A DNA stretch of 64,000 nucleotides from Anaerolineaceae bacterium (lineage in GTDB: Bacteria; Chloroflexota; Anaerolineae; Aggregatilineales; Phototrophicaceae): assembly GCA_020634165.1 (NCBI GenBank), contig JACKCF010000001.1, positions 2,356,001 to 2,420,000 of the forward strand. Reading direction: 5' to 3'. The number at the start of each line of letters is the position of its first letter. Position 1 is the stretch's first letter. Under the pieces are notes generated by a model. It was not told where the DNA came from. It saw nothing but the letters and a program-made list of their open reading frames with translations, and did not search any database. A program made the position numbers and the translations under genes. Shown here piece by piece: positions 25,807 to 34,119 of this stretch.

Positions 25807-27123
25807 TTAGCCTGAATGAGCAGAAATCACCATAAACAGCAGTGGGCATAGGCCAGCGACAGCAAGTAACGCCAGGAAAGCCAAGACAACCGTTACAAAG
25901 TCAATACCTTCGTTGATGCCATCATCCTGAACCGAAGGTAAGGGGCGGCTTGGTGAACGATAGTATGGCATTGGCGCTGGCTGTGGTACCGAGCTGGCCT
26001 GTGGACCTGGGAAGTTGGTATTGCCAGGAGCGCCATAACGCTGCTCAAAGGGCTGCGGTGCGGTAACGGCGGATGGATTGGGCTGCGGCATCCCCTGCCC
26101 TGGCTGATTCTGCTGGTAGGTTGATGGGGCCTCTGGGGCCGCACTGTAGCGCGCAGTTGGCTCTGAATTCGGACCAGGATGCGCCGCCGCGTTGTGATTC
26201 GGTGTAAAGCGCTGATATTCCGGCGGGACATTATTCGGAGCATCCAGGGGTTCCGCAGGTATTGGCGCGACGTTTGGTGATGAAATGGTCCGGTCACGGG
26301 AGCGATCACGATAGGTCGTCAGGACGTGACCTAGCTGATCGGCTGTACGGTAACGACCCGCAGGTTCTTTGCTCATCACCTTGAGAACAATTTTCGCCAG
26401 CGATTCCGGTACAGATGGATTGAATTCAGTCACAAGCGGAATGCGCTCACGAATATGAGCAAGCGCAAGTTCCTGGTGATTAGCGCCGATATAGGGAAGG
26501 CGACCTGTGAGCATCTCAAAAATAACGATACCAATTGCATAGACATCGGCGGCGGGTGATGGTGGTTCGCCACGTGCCTGTTCCGGCGCGAAGTAATGCG
26601 GACTGCCCCACACGACACTGGCGCGCTGCTGCGGCTGGGTGTCGCTAAGAGCCTGCGCAATGCCGAAGTCTGTTACTTTGACGATGTCCTGCGACGTCAC
26701 CAAGATGTTCTGCGGTTTGACATCGGCGTGGACGAGACCGGAACGATGAGCATAGCCAATGCCGTTGCAAATCTGAATCGCCAGGTCAACGACACGATCA
26801 ACTGACAGTGCCCCCCGTGCCTTGATAATTTTCTTGAGGTCCTGACCTTCCACAAATTCCATGACGATGTAGTAGGCGCTGCCATCTGAGCCAACATCAT
26901 GGACAGTTACGATATTGGGATGCGACAAATTGGCGACACTACGCGCTTCGTTACGAAATTTTTCCAGGAAGGAAGGGTCCTGTGTCAGGCTGGGACGCAA
27001 AATCTTGACAGCAACGATACGCTGTAACTCGCGATCCAGTGCTTTATAAATGACCGACATGCCTCCAGAACCCTGCTGGGCCTGTAGTTCGTATCGACCA
27101 TTCAGAATCGTTTCATTGGTCAT
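25807..27123 (-). CDS. Ser/Thr protein kinase, non-RD (HAD in place of HRD), C-terminal membrane anchor
   Basis: The 438-residue kinase has a glycine loop GSGGMSVIYKAL, VAVKILRPS, DFGIAQAL and GSPHYFAPEQ, so the fold is complete. The catalytic loop reads HADVKPQN: the Asp is present, but the Arg that normally receives the activation-loop phosphate is Ala. A Pro/Gln/Ala-rich linker of about 120 residues follows, then one C-terminal helix (VVLAFLALLAVAGLCPLLF) with only a short outer tail. The kinase lies inside the cell. It converges on the receptor-like kinase, and lies just downstream of a dNTPase gene on the same strand. Confidence 0.9.
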   Translation of the reverse strand: MTNETILNGRYELQAQQGSGGMSVIYKALDRELQRIVAVKILRPSLTQDPSFLEKFRNEARSVANLSHPNIVTVHDVGSDGSAYYIVMEFVEGQDLKKIIKARGALSVDRVVDLAIQICNGIGYAHRSGLVHADVKPQNILVTSQDIVKVTDFGIAQALSDTQPQQRASVVWGSPHYFAPEQARGEPPSPAADVYAIGIVIFEMLTGRLPYIGANHQELALAHIRERIPLVTEFNPSVPESLAKIVLKVMSKEPAGRYRTADQLGHVLTTYRDRSRDRTISSPNVAPIPAEPLDAPNNVPPEYQRFTPNHNAAAHPGPNSEPTARYSAAPEAPSTYQQNQPGQGMPQPNPSAVTAPQPFEQRYGAPGNTNFPGPQASSVPQPAPMPYYRSPSRPLPSVQDDGINEGIDFVTVVLAFLALLAVAGLCPLLFMVISAHSG

Positions 27124-27144
27124 ACAAGATCACCTGATGCGCCA

Positions 27145-28296
27145 CTAAGGACGGGTCATTGGGTCAAACAAACGACGATATTCCTGCATCGCTCCGCGGT
27201 CAGTCATGCCCGCGATGTAATCAGCAACCACACGATATTTGCCGCGATTTTCGATTTGATCCTGATAATCGTTAGGCAGTTGTCGCGGCTCGGCAATATA
27301 GCTTTCAAACAAATTCTCCACGAAGTGTTCCGCGCGATGCTTCATGCGCGTGACACGCCAATGATAGTACATGTTATGATAGAGGAATTGTTTTAGCTGT
27401 TTATTACGTTCGCCCAATTCTGACGAATATTCGACCACATTTTTATCATGTTTTTGCACATCAAGCGGTGTTTGAGCATTGATGCGGTCGAGATTGGCAA
27501 GCGTGGTGTCAATGACATCGCCAACCAGCATACCCACCAGCTCACGAATGAAGCGATGACGATCAAGCTCCTGTAGAGTGCAACCTTCCCAACCTAGGCG
27601 CTCCCGCAGGATTTGCCAAAGCATCACTTCTTCTAACTGCTGTACAGTGATCAGGCCCGACTGTATACCATCATCGAGATCATGAGCATTGTAGGCTAAT
27701 TCGTCAGCGACATTGGAAATCTGCGCTTCAAGACTACCCCGCAACTTGGGATCGTAACGTGTCACTTCGGTCAGATCGTAGTCGGTCTCGTGCTTGGCAA
27801 TGCCTTCCAGCGTTTCGTGCGTCAGGTTCAGTCCTGGCCAGTCCGGATAGCGTTTTTCCAGTTCAGTTACGACGCGATAACTCTGGTGGTTATGGTTGAA
27901 ACCGCCGTGCTCTTTCATGAGTTCATCGAGGATGTACTCGCCAGAGTGGCCAAACGGCGGATGGCCGAGATCATGTGCAAGGCAGATCGTTTCTACGAGG
28001 TCTTCATTGGCACCCAGGGCGCGGGCCAAAGTCCGGCCTATCTGGGCGACTTCCAATGTGTGTGTCAGGCGCGTGCGGTAATAGTCACCGGCATCATTGA
28101 CAAACACCTGCGTCTTATATTCCAACTTGCGGAATGCTTCTGCATGGACGATCCGGTCACGGTCGCGCTGGAACGCAGTGCGATAGGCCGGTTCGTGGTC
28201 GGGGTAAACGCGGCCCTGGCTATCCTTGCTTAATAGTGCATACGGGGCCAGAATCGAAGCCTCAATTGCTTCTAATTTCTCGCGCGTCATCTTCAT
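27145..28296 (-). CDS. dgt: Deoxyguanosinetriphosphate triphosphohydrolase-like protein (HD superfamily)
   Basis: dNTP triphosphohydrolase that would cleave dNTPs to deoxynucleoside and triphosphate. The 383 residues carry the HD metal motifs RLTHTLEVAQIGR and LAHDLGHPPFGHSGE, then NHNHQSYR, LTHETLEGIAKHE and DELAYNAHDLDDGI, the pattern of the dGTPase type 2 group. The start at ATG 28296 has GAGAG upstream; a TTG at 28311 is the other in-frame choice. Substrate preference (dGTP or all dNTPs) is not readable. It is followed on the same strand by the non-RD kinase, 21 bases away. Confidence 0.92.
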   Translation of the reverse strand: MKMTREKLEAIEASILAPYALLSKDSQGRVYPDHEPAYRTAFQRDRDRIVHAEAFRKLEYKTQVFVNDAGDYYRTRLTHTLEVAQIGRTLARALGANEDLVETICLAHDLGHPPFGHSGEYILDELMKEHGGFNHNHQSYRVVTELEKRYPDWPGLNLTHETLEGIAKHETDYDLTEVTRYDPKLRGSLEAQISNVADELAYNAHDLDDGIQSGLITVQQLEEVMLWQILRERLGWEGCTLQELDRHRFIRELVGMLVGDVIDTTLANLDRINAQTPLDVQKHDKNVVEYSSELGERNKQLKQFLYHNMYYHWRVTRMKHRAEHFVENLFESYIAEPRQLPNDYQDQIENRGKYRVVADYIAGMTDRGAMQEYRRLFDPMTRP

Positions 28297-28339
28297 CGAA
28301 CACGCTCTCAATCAATAACTAACGATACTTATACTTTGC

Positions 28340-28368
28340 ATTCTACACCGACACGGTTAAATTGACAG
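28340..28368 (-). promoter_or_regulatory. Candidate promoter of the dNTPase gene
   Basis: The minus strand shows CTGTCA (28368-28363) and TAGAAT (28345-28340) with a 17-base spacer. The same patch read on the plus strand offers TTGACA at 28362-28367, so a back-to-back arrangement is possible. Confidence 0.42.
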
Positions 28369-28412
28369 AGAACATTGTGGTGAATGTGATGTGTCATGCA
28401 TTAGAATGCCTA

Positions 28413-28421
28413 TGTTATAAT
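28413..28421 (+). promoter_or_regulatory. Extended -10 promoter for the coiled-coil/selB operon
   Basis: TGTTATAAT is an extended -10 with a perfect hexamer. The implied start near 28428 gives a leader of about 76 bases before 28504. Confidence 0.55.
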
Positions 28422-28503
28422 CTCGACGAATTCGTAAGCCACATTGAATTTTGCTTGCGGTCAATTATGATCACTATGTATGGTGATATGAGGTACCTGG
28501 ATT

Positions 28504-29748
28504 ATGGATATCAACCAACTGGCACAAATGATTGAGTGGTTGGATGAAGAGCGGCGGCGCGATAAGACGACGATTGCGACGCTGGAAGAACGACTCGCCC
28601 AGCAAACTGAAACCATGAACACGTTGCAGCGGCGCCTGAATAACGTAGAGTCTGACCAGACGGTGATGCGCGAGCAAACCGGTTCCTCCCAGCGCGATGG
28701 TGATTTTTTGGAATCACTGCGTGGGGAGATGCGTCAACTGCTGGAAACGAGTGAGGCGAGGCGTTTGACCGCAGAACGTGAGGCAGAACGCCGTAACGAA
28801 CTGAATCGCGAAGGTATTATGCGTACGATCCGCGATCTGACTGAGCGCTTCGACAAGATTCAACGCGATGCGGGTTCCCTGGGTGAACTGAAGACTGAGA
28901 GCAGCCGTGTCGTTGACCAGATGCTGATTTTGCAGCAGCGCCTGGACGATATGGACAAGAAGCTCGAAGAACCGGACCGTCGCCTAGCTTTCCTGGAAGA
29001 GCAGCGCCGTCAGGATGCACGCCGTATTTCAGAAGCGGAAACCGAGATGCCAGAAGTTAAGAAGCAGATTGATAACATTCGGCCCAAATTGGACCTGCTC
29101 GAAGACCTGGCCTTACGCAATGAGCGGCGCGTTCAGGAAATCCAGAATACAGAGCGTGATCGTCGCGACCAGATACAGCAGTTTATTGACTCGCAAAGCC
29201 TGGTGATGTCGCAACGCGATCAGCAGGTCGATGACCTGATGAAGAAGTTCACCAATCAGGATGCGGTAATGCAGGAAAACCTGGAACGGTTTGAATCCTG
29301 GGCGCAAGCATATCGTGATATGAAGCGCATCATTGATGACTTTGAGCGCATCGGTGACCGCCTGGAGCGGCGCATCAACGAGGTTGCTGAAATGCAGCGC
29401 CTGAGTGAAGAACGGTTCCGGCAGGAGTGGAACGATTGGCGTGACGATGACCAGAAGCGTTGGAAGCAGCTTACCCTCTCCAGCGACGAAGTCTGGCGTA
29501 ACCATGATAAAGAGTTCGAACAGTTCGTCAGCCGAATTGAAGAGCTTGAAAGCGAGATTCCACCGCTTGAGGACAGCCTCAAACGCATCTGGGGGTTGGA
29601 GCGCGAGCGTGCCCAACTATATCGCGAGCGGTACCAGGCCCTGCTGCTGGAGTACGACAAGAAAGGTGCCGATGGCAGCCTGACTGCAACATCGACACTG
29701 GAAGCACCTGCCGTCAATGGTATTCAATCTAGCAACAATAACGTCTGA
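28504..29748 (+). CDS. Long coiled-coil protein upstream of selB
   Basis: The 414 residues are nearly all predicted coiled coil: heptads rich in Glu, Arg, Gln and Leu run from about residue 15 to 390 (ERLAQQTETMNTLQRRLNNV; RRINEVAEMQRLSEERFRQE). There is no signal peptide, membrane helix, or catalytic motif. The family is unrecognised; a structural or scaffold role in the cytoplasm is likely. The ATG at 28504 is the natural start, though its ribosome-binding site is weak. Five bases separate its stop from selB, so the pair is almost certainly cotranscribed, but why a scaffold should be tied to a selenocysteine factor is unclear. Confidence 0.7.
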   Translation: MDINQLAQMIEWLDEERRRDKTTIATLEERLAQQTETMNTLQRRLNNVESDQTVMREQTGSSQRDGDFLESLRGEMRQLLETSEARRLTAEREAERRNELNREGIMRTIRDLTERFDKIQRDAGSLGELKTESSRVVDQMLILQQRLDDMDKKLEEPDRRLAFLEEQRRQDARRISEAETEMPEVKKQIDNIRPKLDLLEDLALRNERRVQEIQNTERDRRDQIQQFIDSQSLVMSQRDQQVDDLMKKFTNQDAVMQENLERFESWAQAYRDMKRIIDDFERIGDRLERRINEVAEMQRLSEERFRQEWNDWRDDDQKRWKQLTLSSDEVWRNHDKEFEQFVSRIEELESEIPPLEDSLKRIWGLERERAQLYRERYQALLLEYDKKGADGSLTATSTLEAPAVNGIQSSNNNV

Positions 29749-29753
29749 TTTTT

Positions 29754-31637
29754 ATGCACATTATCGGCACTGCCGGGCACGTTGATCATGGCAAGTCAAC
29801 GCTCGTTCGCTATCTGACAGGTATTGATCCTGACCGCCTAATCGAAGAAAAAAAACGGCAAATGACCATTGACCTGGGCTTTGCCTGGTTCGATTTACCG
29901 GATGGAGAGCGCGTCGGTGTCATTGATGTGCCCGGCCACCGCGATTTCATTGAGAATATGCTGGCGGGTGTCGGGGGTATCGACCTGGGGTTGCTGGTGA
30001 TAGCAGCCGACGAGGGCGTGATGCCACAAACAACTGAGCATCTCCAGATACTGGATTTGCTGGGTATTCAGCATATTGTTGTCGCCTTGACGAAAATTGA
30101 TCTGGTCCCTGATGACGAGTGGCTGGACCTGGTCATGGTTGAAGTCGGTGACAGAATTGCCCAAACACGCTTCGGCGAGGTTACAATCTGCCCAGTATCG
30201 GCCTATACAGGTGAAGGTGCGGATGCACTGGTCGAGACAATCCATCAAAAACTGGCCGAGCTACCGCCACGACTGAATGTTAATCAGCCTGTTTTGCCAA
30301 TTGATCGCGTATTCAGCATCGATGGATTTGGCACAGTTGTCACCGGAACACTGAGCAAAGGGCAGTTGCAGGTCGGTGACCAAATCTCGGTGCAGCCTTC
30401 TGAGTTACAGGGCCGCATTCGTGGTTTACAGAGCCATCATGAGCAAGTGGATACAGCTTACCCAGGCAGCCGTGTCGCGGTCAATATCACGGGCATCAGC
30501 AAACATAACATCCAGCGCGGAAATGTACTGGGACTGCCGAAAACCATAGTCGCCTCTGATATGATCGACTGCTGGTATAACCATCTGCCAGATATCGCGG
30601 CACCACTAAAACACAATACAGACGTCAAGTTTTTTACAGGGGCAGCCGAAGCTAATGCGCGGGTTCGCCTACTGGCCGATGAGGAAATTGCACCAGGGCA
30701 ATCGGGCTGGTTGCAGTTGATCCTCGATCAGCCGTTGGCCATGTCACAGAAAGATCGCTTCATTCTAAGGTCGCCCTCCCCTGCACAAACGATTGGTGGC
30801 GGTCTGGTTATTAATCCTGAGCCGACCCGACGCTGGAAGCGATTCCAAACGAGTGTCATTCAGCAACTTGAGACACGACTAGAAGGAACGCCGGAAGATT
30901 TGCTGGTCGATGCAGCAACCAGCAAAGACCCTGTCACAATCCAGGAGTTACAGGCGAATACCCACCTCGATGACCAAACTTTACAAGCCGCACTCAGTAC
31001 AACACTTGAAGCGACACGGCTGGTTGAGCTTGGCAACGGGCGCTACTGGTCATCATCGGCCTATTATGGCCTATCCCAAAATGTGCACTCGGAACTGGAG
31101 CGATTCCATCAGCAGCATCCGCTGCGCCCAGGGATGCCACGCGAAGAACTGCGGCGGCGAGTCAATGTCGCCGCGCAGACATTCAACAGTTTCATCGCCA
31201 GGGACGATCTGACAGCCAGCAATCAAGACCTTGTTCGATTGGCATCGCATAAGATCATGTTCAGCGCAGAACAGGAACAGGCTATTAAAACACTCGTCGG
31301 CATTTTCCAAAGTACGCCGACCATGCCGCCGTCGTTCGCAGATGCAGCGAATATTACTGGAGAAGATGTCCTTTACGCCCTGATTGACCAGGGCACGTTG
31401 GTGATGATTCCCCCTCAGGTTTTGTTCCTGACAGAGACTTATGAAGATATGGCCCGCATGACTGTGAAACAGATCCAGGACACAGGCCGCATCGATGCGA
31501 AAGACCTGCGCGATGTGCTGCGCTCGTCACGAAAATATATAATTGCGTTGCTGGAACACCTCGACAGCCAGGGCATTACGCGGCGCGTCGGCGATGACCG
31601 CGTGCTTGGTCCGAATGCTGGAAACTATCTTGGCTAA
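29754..31637 (+). CDS. selB: Selenocysteine-specific elongation factor SelB
   Basis: SelB delivers selenocysteyl-tRNA to UGA codons. The 627-residue protein has a GTPase domain with GTAGHVDHGKST, DVPGHRDF and TKID, the SelB-type switch DRLIEEKKRQMTIDLGFAW, two beta-barrel domains, and a C-terminal array of winged helices that in the family binds the SECIS element (DAKDLRDVLRSSRKYIIALLE). The winged-helix array and the EEKKR-MTIDLG block distinguish it from EF-Tu. No selA, selD or selC tRNA is in the window, so a working pathway depends on genes elsewhere. It abuts the convergent SAM-hydrolase gene directly. Confidence 0.93.
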   Translation: MHIIGTAGHVDHGKSTLVRYLTGIDPDRLIEEKKRQMTIDLGFAWFDLPDGERVGVIDVPGHRDFIENMLAGVGGIDLGLLVIAADEGVMPQTTEHLQILDLLGIQHIVVALTKIDLVPDDEWLDLVMVEVGDRIAQTRFGEVTICPVSAYTGEGADALVETIHQKLAELPPRLNVNQPVLPIDRVFSIDGFGTVVTGTLSKGQLQVGDQISVQPSELQGRIRGLQSHHEQVDTAYPGSRVAVNITGISKHNIQRGNVLGLPKTIVASDMIDCWYNHLPDIAAPLKHNTDVKFFTGAAEANARVRLLADEEIAPGQSGWLQLILDQPLAMSQKDRFILRSPSPAQTIGGGLVINPEPTRRWKRFQTSVIQQLETRLEGTPEDLLVDAATSKDPVTIQELQANTHLDDQTLQAALSTTLEATRLVELGNGRYWSSSAYYGLSQNVHSELERFHQQHPLRPGMPREELRRRVNVAAQTFNSFIARDDLTASNQDLVRLASHKIMFSAEQEQAIKTLVGIFQSTPTMPPSFADAANITGEDVLYALIDQGTLVMIPPQVLFLTETYEDMARMTVKQIQDTGRIDAKDLRDVLRSSRKYIIALLEHLDSQGITRRVGDDRVLGPNAGNYLG

Positions 31638-32483
31638 CTAATCAGGGCATAATTTGTAGCGAAGGACAATCTCATCACCGACTGAAACACCCAGTCGCTG
31701 AGATGCATTTCCCTGGTTTATCATCACTTCGAGTTGACCCGTACTATCAATTTGCAGCGCAAGCTGGCCGATTTCGACTTCGTGGTAAGCGCGCTTTATG
31801 CTGTTGAGAGATATACCAGCAATTTGGACACTGGCCGAATCCGCGTCAATGGATATGGCATTTGACGGTGATGATGTTTTCGGATGGAGATACACACAAT
31901 TGGCCCCATGCCAATGTAAATGACCGATACTCGTGATGATGTTGCCAAAGTGATCTATACGGACGACTTCGCCAATTAGCTCGGAATCGCCAAGCGTCAA
32001 CTTCGGTTGTGGCAGAATTATCAAATTTTCGACACTCGCTCCAAACCGAGAAATATCTATGCCTGCCGCCAGATGCGCTGCCGCAGGTGCAAAGATGTCG
32101 CGGCCATGGAAAGTCGAACTGGTTGCGGGGAGTCGATAGGCAGTATTGGTAAGTGCATGCGCTCGGAAATCCGCATCGGCCAGCATGTACGTCAGGACGC
32201 CATTGTCAGGTGCTATAAAGTGGTAATCGCCTGTCGAAACCGCAATAGGCAGTCGATCACTGCCAACACCAGGATCGACGACTACCAAAAAAACAGTGCC
32301 CTTTGGAAAATACGAATAGGCATCCAGCAGCGCCAGCGCCCCGCTGCGCACGTCTTGTGGGGGGATGGCGTGCGTAATATCGATGAAGTCTGAATCCGGG
32401 CAGATGTTTTTCATGACACCCTTCATAACGCCGACGTATACATCTTCGACGCCGAAGTCTGTCAGCAAGGCAATTGTTGGCAT
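31638..32483 (-). CDS. SAM hydroxide adenosyltransferase (DUF62/SAM hydrolase family)
   Basis: Member of the fluorinase/chlorinase-related family that in most bacteria hydrolyses S-adenosylmethionine to adenosine and methionine. The 281 residues contain LLTDFG at the N-terminus, VVVDPGVGSDR, FIAPDNGVLTYML, STFHGRDIFAPAAAHLA and RIDHFGNIITSI, all typical of the hydroxide-adding branch. GAGGGACG precedes the ATG. Its stop touches the selB stop, so the two converge. Physiological purpose in this group is poorly known. Confidence 0.88.
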   Translation of the reverse strand: MPTIALLTDFGVEDVYVGVMKGVMKNICPDSDFIDITHAIPPQDVRSGALALLDAYSYFPKGTVFLVVVDPGVGSDRLPIAVSTGDYHFIAPDNGVLTYMLADADFRAHALTNTAYRLPATSSTFHGRDIFAPAAAHLAAGIDISRFGASVENLIILPQPKLTLGDSELIGEVVRIDHFGNIITSIGHLHWHGANCVYLHPKTSSPSNAISIDADSASVQIAGISLNSIKRAYHEVEIGQLALQIDSTGQLEVMINQGNASQRLGVSVGDEIVLRYKLCPD

Positions 32484-32520
32484 AGTGCTCGTCCCTCATG
32501 AATGAATTTGTGCCAGTTTG

Positions 32521-32549
32521 TTGAAATCACATTTTTAGCCTGTTATACT
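32521..32549 (+). promoter_or_regulatory. Promoter of the his operon
   Basis: TTGAAA (32521-32526) and TATACT (32544-32549) are 17 bases apart, and the -10 also carries a TGT extension at 32541-32543. The implied start falls at about 32555-32557, at the ATG of the leader peptide. Confidence 0.72.
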
Positions 32550-32556
32550 GCTTGGC

Positions 32557-32631
32557 ATGTTGAACGCGACCCATCATCACCACCATCATTTTTGCATACA
32601 CAGTAGTCGGGCTGTGGTGGATCGTATTTAA
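32557..32631 (+). CDS. hisL: his operon leader peptide (polyhistidine attenuator peptide)
   Basis: A 24-codon reading frame encodes MLNATHHHHHHFCIH followed by nine more residues and TAA. Six His codons run without interruption at 32572-32589, and a seventh lies at 32599-32601. The frame sits between a consensus promoter and a terminator ahead of hisH, the exact position and content of a classical his leader peptide. Its translation would sense charged tRNA-His. There is no Shine-Dalgarno sequence; the predicted transcript starts at or within two bases of the ATG. The symbol follows enterobacterial usage; sequence homology to that gene is not implied. Confidence 0.85.
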   Translation: MLNATHHHHHHFCIHSSRAVVDRI

Positions 32632-32690
32632 GTTGTTGCCAGCAAGTCAACACAGAGATTCCAGCCTCGCCCATGCGAGGTTTTTTCTTT
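32572..32690 (+). promoter_or_regulatory. Histidine transcription attenuator (alternative RNA pairings)
   Basis: Segment 1, within the His codons (CCACCA, 32580-32585), can pair with segment 2 (TGGTGG, 32615-32620). Segment 2 (GGCTG, 32610-32614) can instead pair with segment 3 (CAGCC, 32662-32666). Segment 3 (CCTCGC, 32665-32670) also forms the terminator with segment 4 (GCGAGG, 32675-32680). A ribosome stalled at the His codons would free segment 2 to pair with 3 and block termination. When His-tRNA is plentiful, the ribosome reaches the stop at 32629, covers segment 2 and lets 3 and 4 pair. This is inferred from the sequence. Confidence 0.8.
32665..32690 (+). terminator. Attenuator terminator upstream of hisH
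   Basis: CCTCGC (32665-32670) pairs with GCGAGG (32675-32680) around CCAT, then TTTTTTCTTT. It is 71 bases before hisH and 34 after the leader stop codon, so it can only be regulatory. Confidence 0.88.
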
Positions 32691-32760
32691 GTAGCAGGCA
32701 GCGTTTTGGTTTTAAACCCACAAGTTGGATATGCAGTCATCTATCAACATGGAGGATCAC

Positions 32761-33390
32761 ATGACACTCGCAGTTATCGATTATGGTGCCGGAAACTTAC
32801 GCAGCGTACTCCATGCCCTCCATCACCTGGGAACTGAAAATATTCAGCTTGTTCAAGAACCGGATCAACTTAAGGGTGCTGAACGGATTATCTTGCCCGG
32901 GGTTGGCGCTTTTGGTGCGGGTATGCAACAACTGCATAAGCAGGACCTCGTCGAACCCCTGAAGGATGCTATCGCCAGCGGGCTGCCCTATCTAGGCATT
33001 TGCCTGGGTATGCAATTCCTATTTGAGCGTAGCAATGAAATGGGCGATCATGCTGGTCTGGGGATTTTACCTGGGAACGTGACGCGCTTCCCTGAGATGG
33101 ATTTGAAAGTTCCGCACATGGGTTGGAACCAGTTGATTATCAAGCAGGATTCGCCCATTCTGGAAAATGTCAGTGAAGAGAGCTATGCCTATTTTGTACA
33201 CAGCTATTACTGCGAACCTGCTGATCAATCTGATATTTTGATTGAGGCAGATTATGGCCTTACTTTCTGTGCGGGTGTACATCGCGAAAACATCTTCGGC
33301 GTCCAGTTCCATCCAGAAAAAAGCCAGCAGACCGGTTTAACGATCCTGCGCAACTTCCTGGCGCTCGAATCGATCGGAGCGACATCGTGA
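32761..33390 (+). CDS. hisH: Imidazole glycerol phosphate synthase, glutaminase subunit
   Basis: HisH releases ammonia from glutamine and channels it to HisF for the fifth step of histidine synthesis. The 209 residues include VIDYGAGNLRSV at the N-terminus, the nucleophile Cys in YLGICLGMQFLFE, the oxyanion region, and the His-Glu pair in GVQFHPEKSQ. GGAGG at 32751-32755 places the start at ATG 32761; two in-frame ATGs upstream lie before that site. First structural gene of hisH-A-F-I-E, downstream of the attenuator. Its stop overlaps the GTG of hisA. Confidence 0.97.
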   Translation: MTLAVIDYGAGNLRSVLHALHHLGTENIQLVQEPDQLKGAERIILPGVGAFGAGMQQLHKQDLVEPLKDAIASGLPYLGICLGMQFLFERSNEMGDHAGLGILPGNVTRFPEMDLKVPHMGWNQLIIKQDSPILENVSEESYAYFVHSYYCEPADQSDILIEADYGLTFCAGVHRENIFGVQFHPEKSQQTGLTILRNFLALESIGATS

Positions 33391-34118
33391 TCATTTATCC
33401 TGCAATCGATTTGCGCGGCGGCAAGGTGGTACGCCTGCGCGAAGGCGATCCCGAACAGCAGACTGTTTTCAGCGATGATCCTGTGACCACTGCAAAAAAC
33501 TGGGAAAAACAGGGTGCCGTATGGCTGCATATGGTCAACCTCGATGGGGCATTTTCTGAAGCCAATGCTAATCGCAGCATTCTCGCCCAGGCCGCTGAAC
33601 AAACAGACCTCAGCATCCAATTCGGTGGTGGCCTGCGCAGTCTGGCAGACATTGAAAGTGTGCTGAAACAAGGCGCAAGGCGCGTCGTACTGGGCACGCT
33701 CGCGCTTAAAAACCCAGATGTGGTCGATGCGGCCATCAAACAATTCGGGGCAGAAGCTATCTGTGTGGCATTGGATGCACGTGACGGCAAAGTCACAACA
33801 CATGGATGGACGGAAGTCAGTGAATTGACGCCTGTAGACGTCGGTAAGGCGATGGCAGATAGAGGGGTACGCCATGCCCTTTTTACTGATGTTTCGCGAG
33901 ATGGCATGCTGAGTGGTGCCAATACACAGGCAACGATTGAATTAGCGGAGAAAACCGGATTAGAGGTCATCGCCAGCGGAGGCATTCGCTCAATTGATGA
34001 GCTGGCACAACTGGCCCAAAGTGGCAGCGTCGCAGGTGCCATCGTTGGGATGGCACTTTACCAGGGAGTGTTCAGTCTAGAGGCTGCCTTGAGCGCCATC
34101 AATGAGGAGAATTTATAA
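33387..34118 (+). CDS. hisA: Phosphoribosylformimino-5-aminoimidazole carboxamide ribotide isomerase
   Basis: Amadori-type isomerase that converts ProFAR to PRFAR. The 243-residue barrel begins YPAIDLRGGKVVRL and holds the catalytic Asp in IDLRGG, IQFGGGLRS, the second catalytic aspartate region LFTDVSRDGMLSG, and IASGGIRS for phosphate binding. It starts with GTG inside the hisH stop (GTGA overlap), implying coupled translation. The related HisF follows immediately. Confidence 0.97.
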   Translation: MIIYPAIDLRGGKVVRLREGDPEQQTVFSDDPVTTAKNWEKQGAVWLHMVNLDGAFSEANANRSILAQAAEQTDLSIQFGGGLRSLADIESVLKQGARRVVLGTLALKNPDVVDAAIKQFGAEAICVALDARDGKVTTHGWTEVSELTPVDVGKAMADRGVRHALFTDVSRDGMLSGANTQATIELAEKTGLEVIASGGIRSIDELAQLAQSGSVAGAIVGMALYQGVFSLEAALSAINEENL

Positions 34119-34119
34119 A

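Noticed and set aside
29754..32483. Selenoprotein gene with in-frame TGA near selB
   Set aside because: The neighbouring genes on both strands read through without internal TGA and have no extension beyond their stops that matches a known selenoprotein.
33395..34042. Long minus-strand open frame across hisA
   Set aside because: It mirrors the reading frame of hisA, whose catalytic motifs are unambiguous; the antisense product has low-complexity Ser/Ala/Pro and no start signal.
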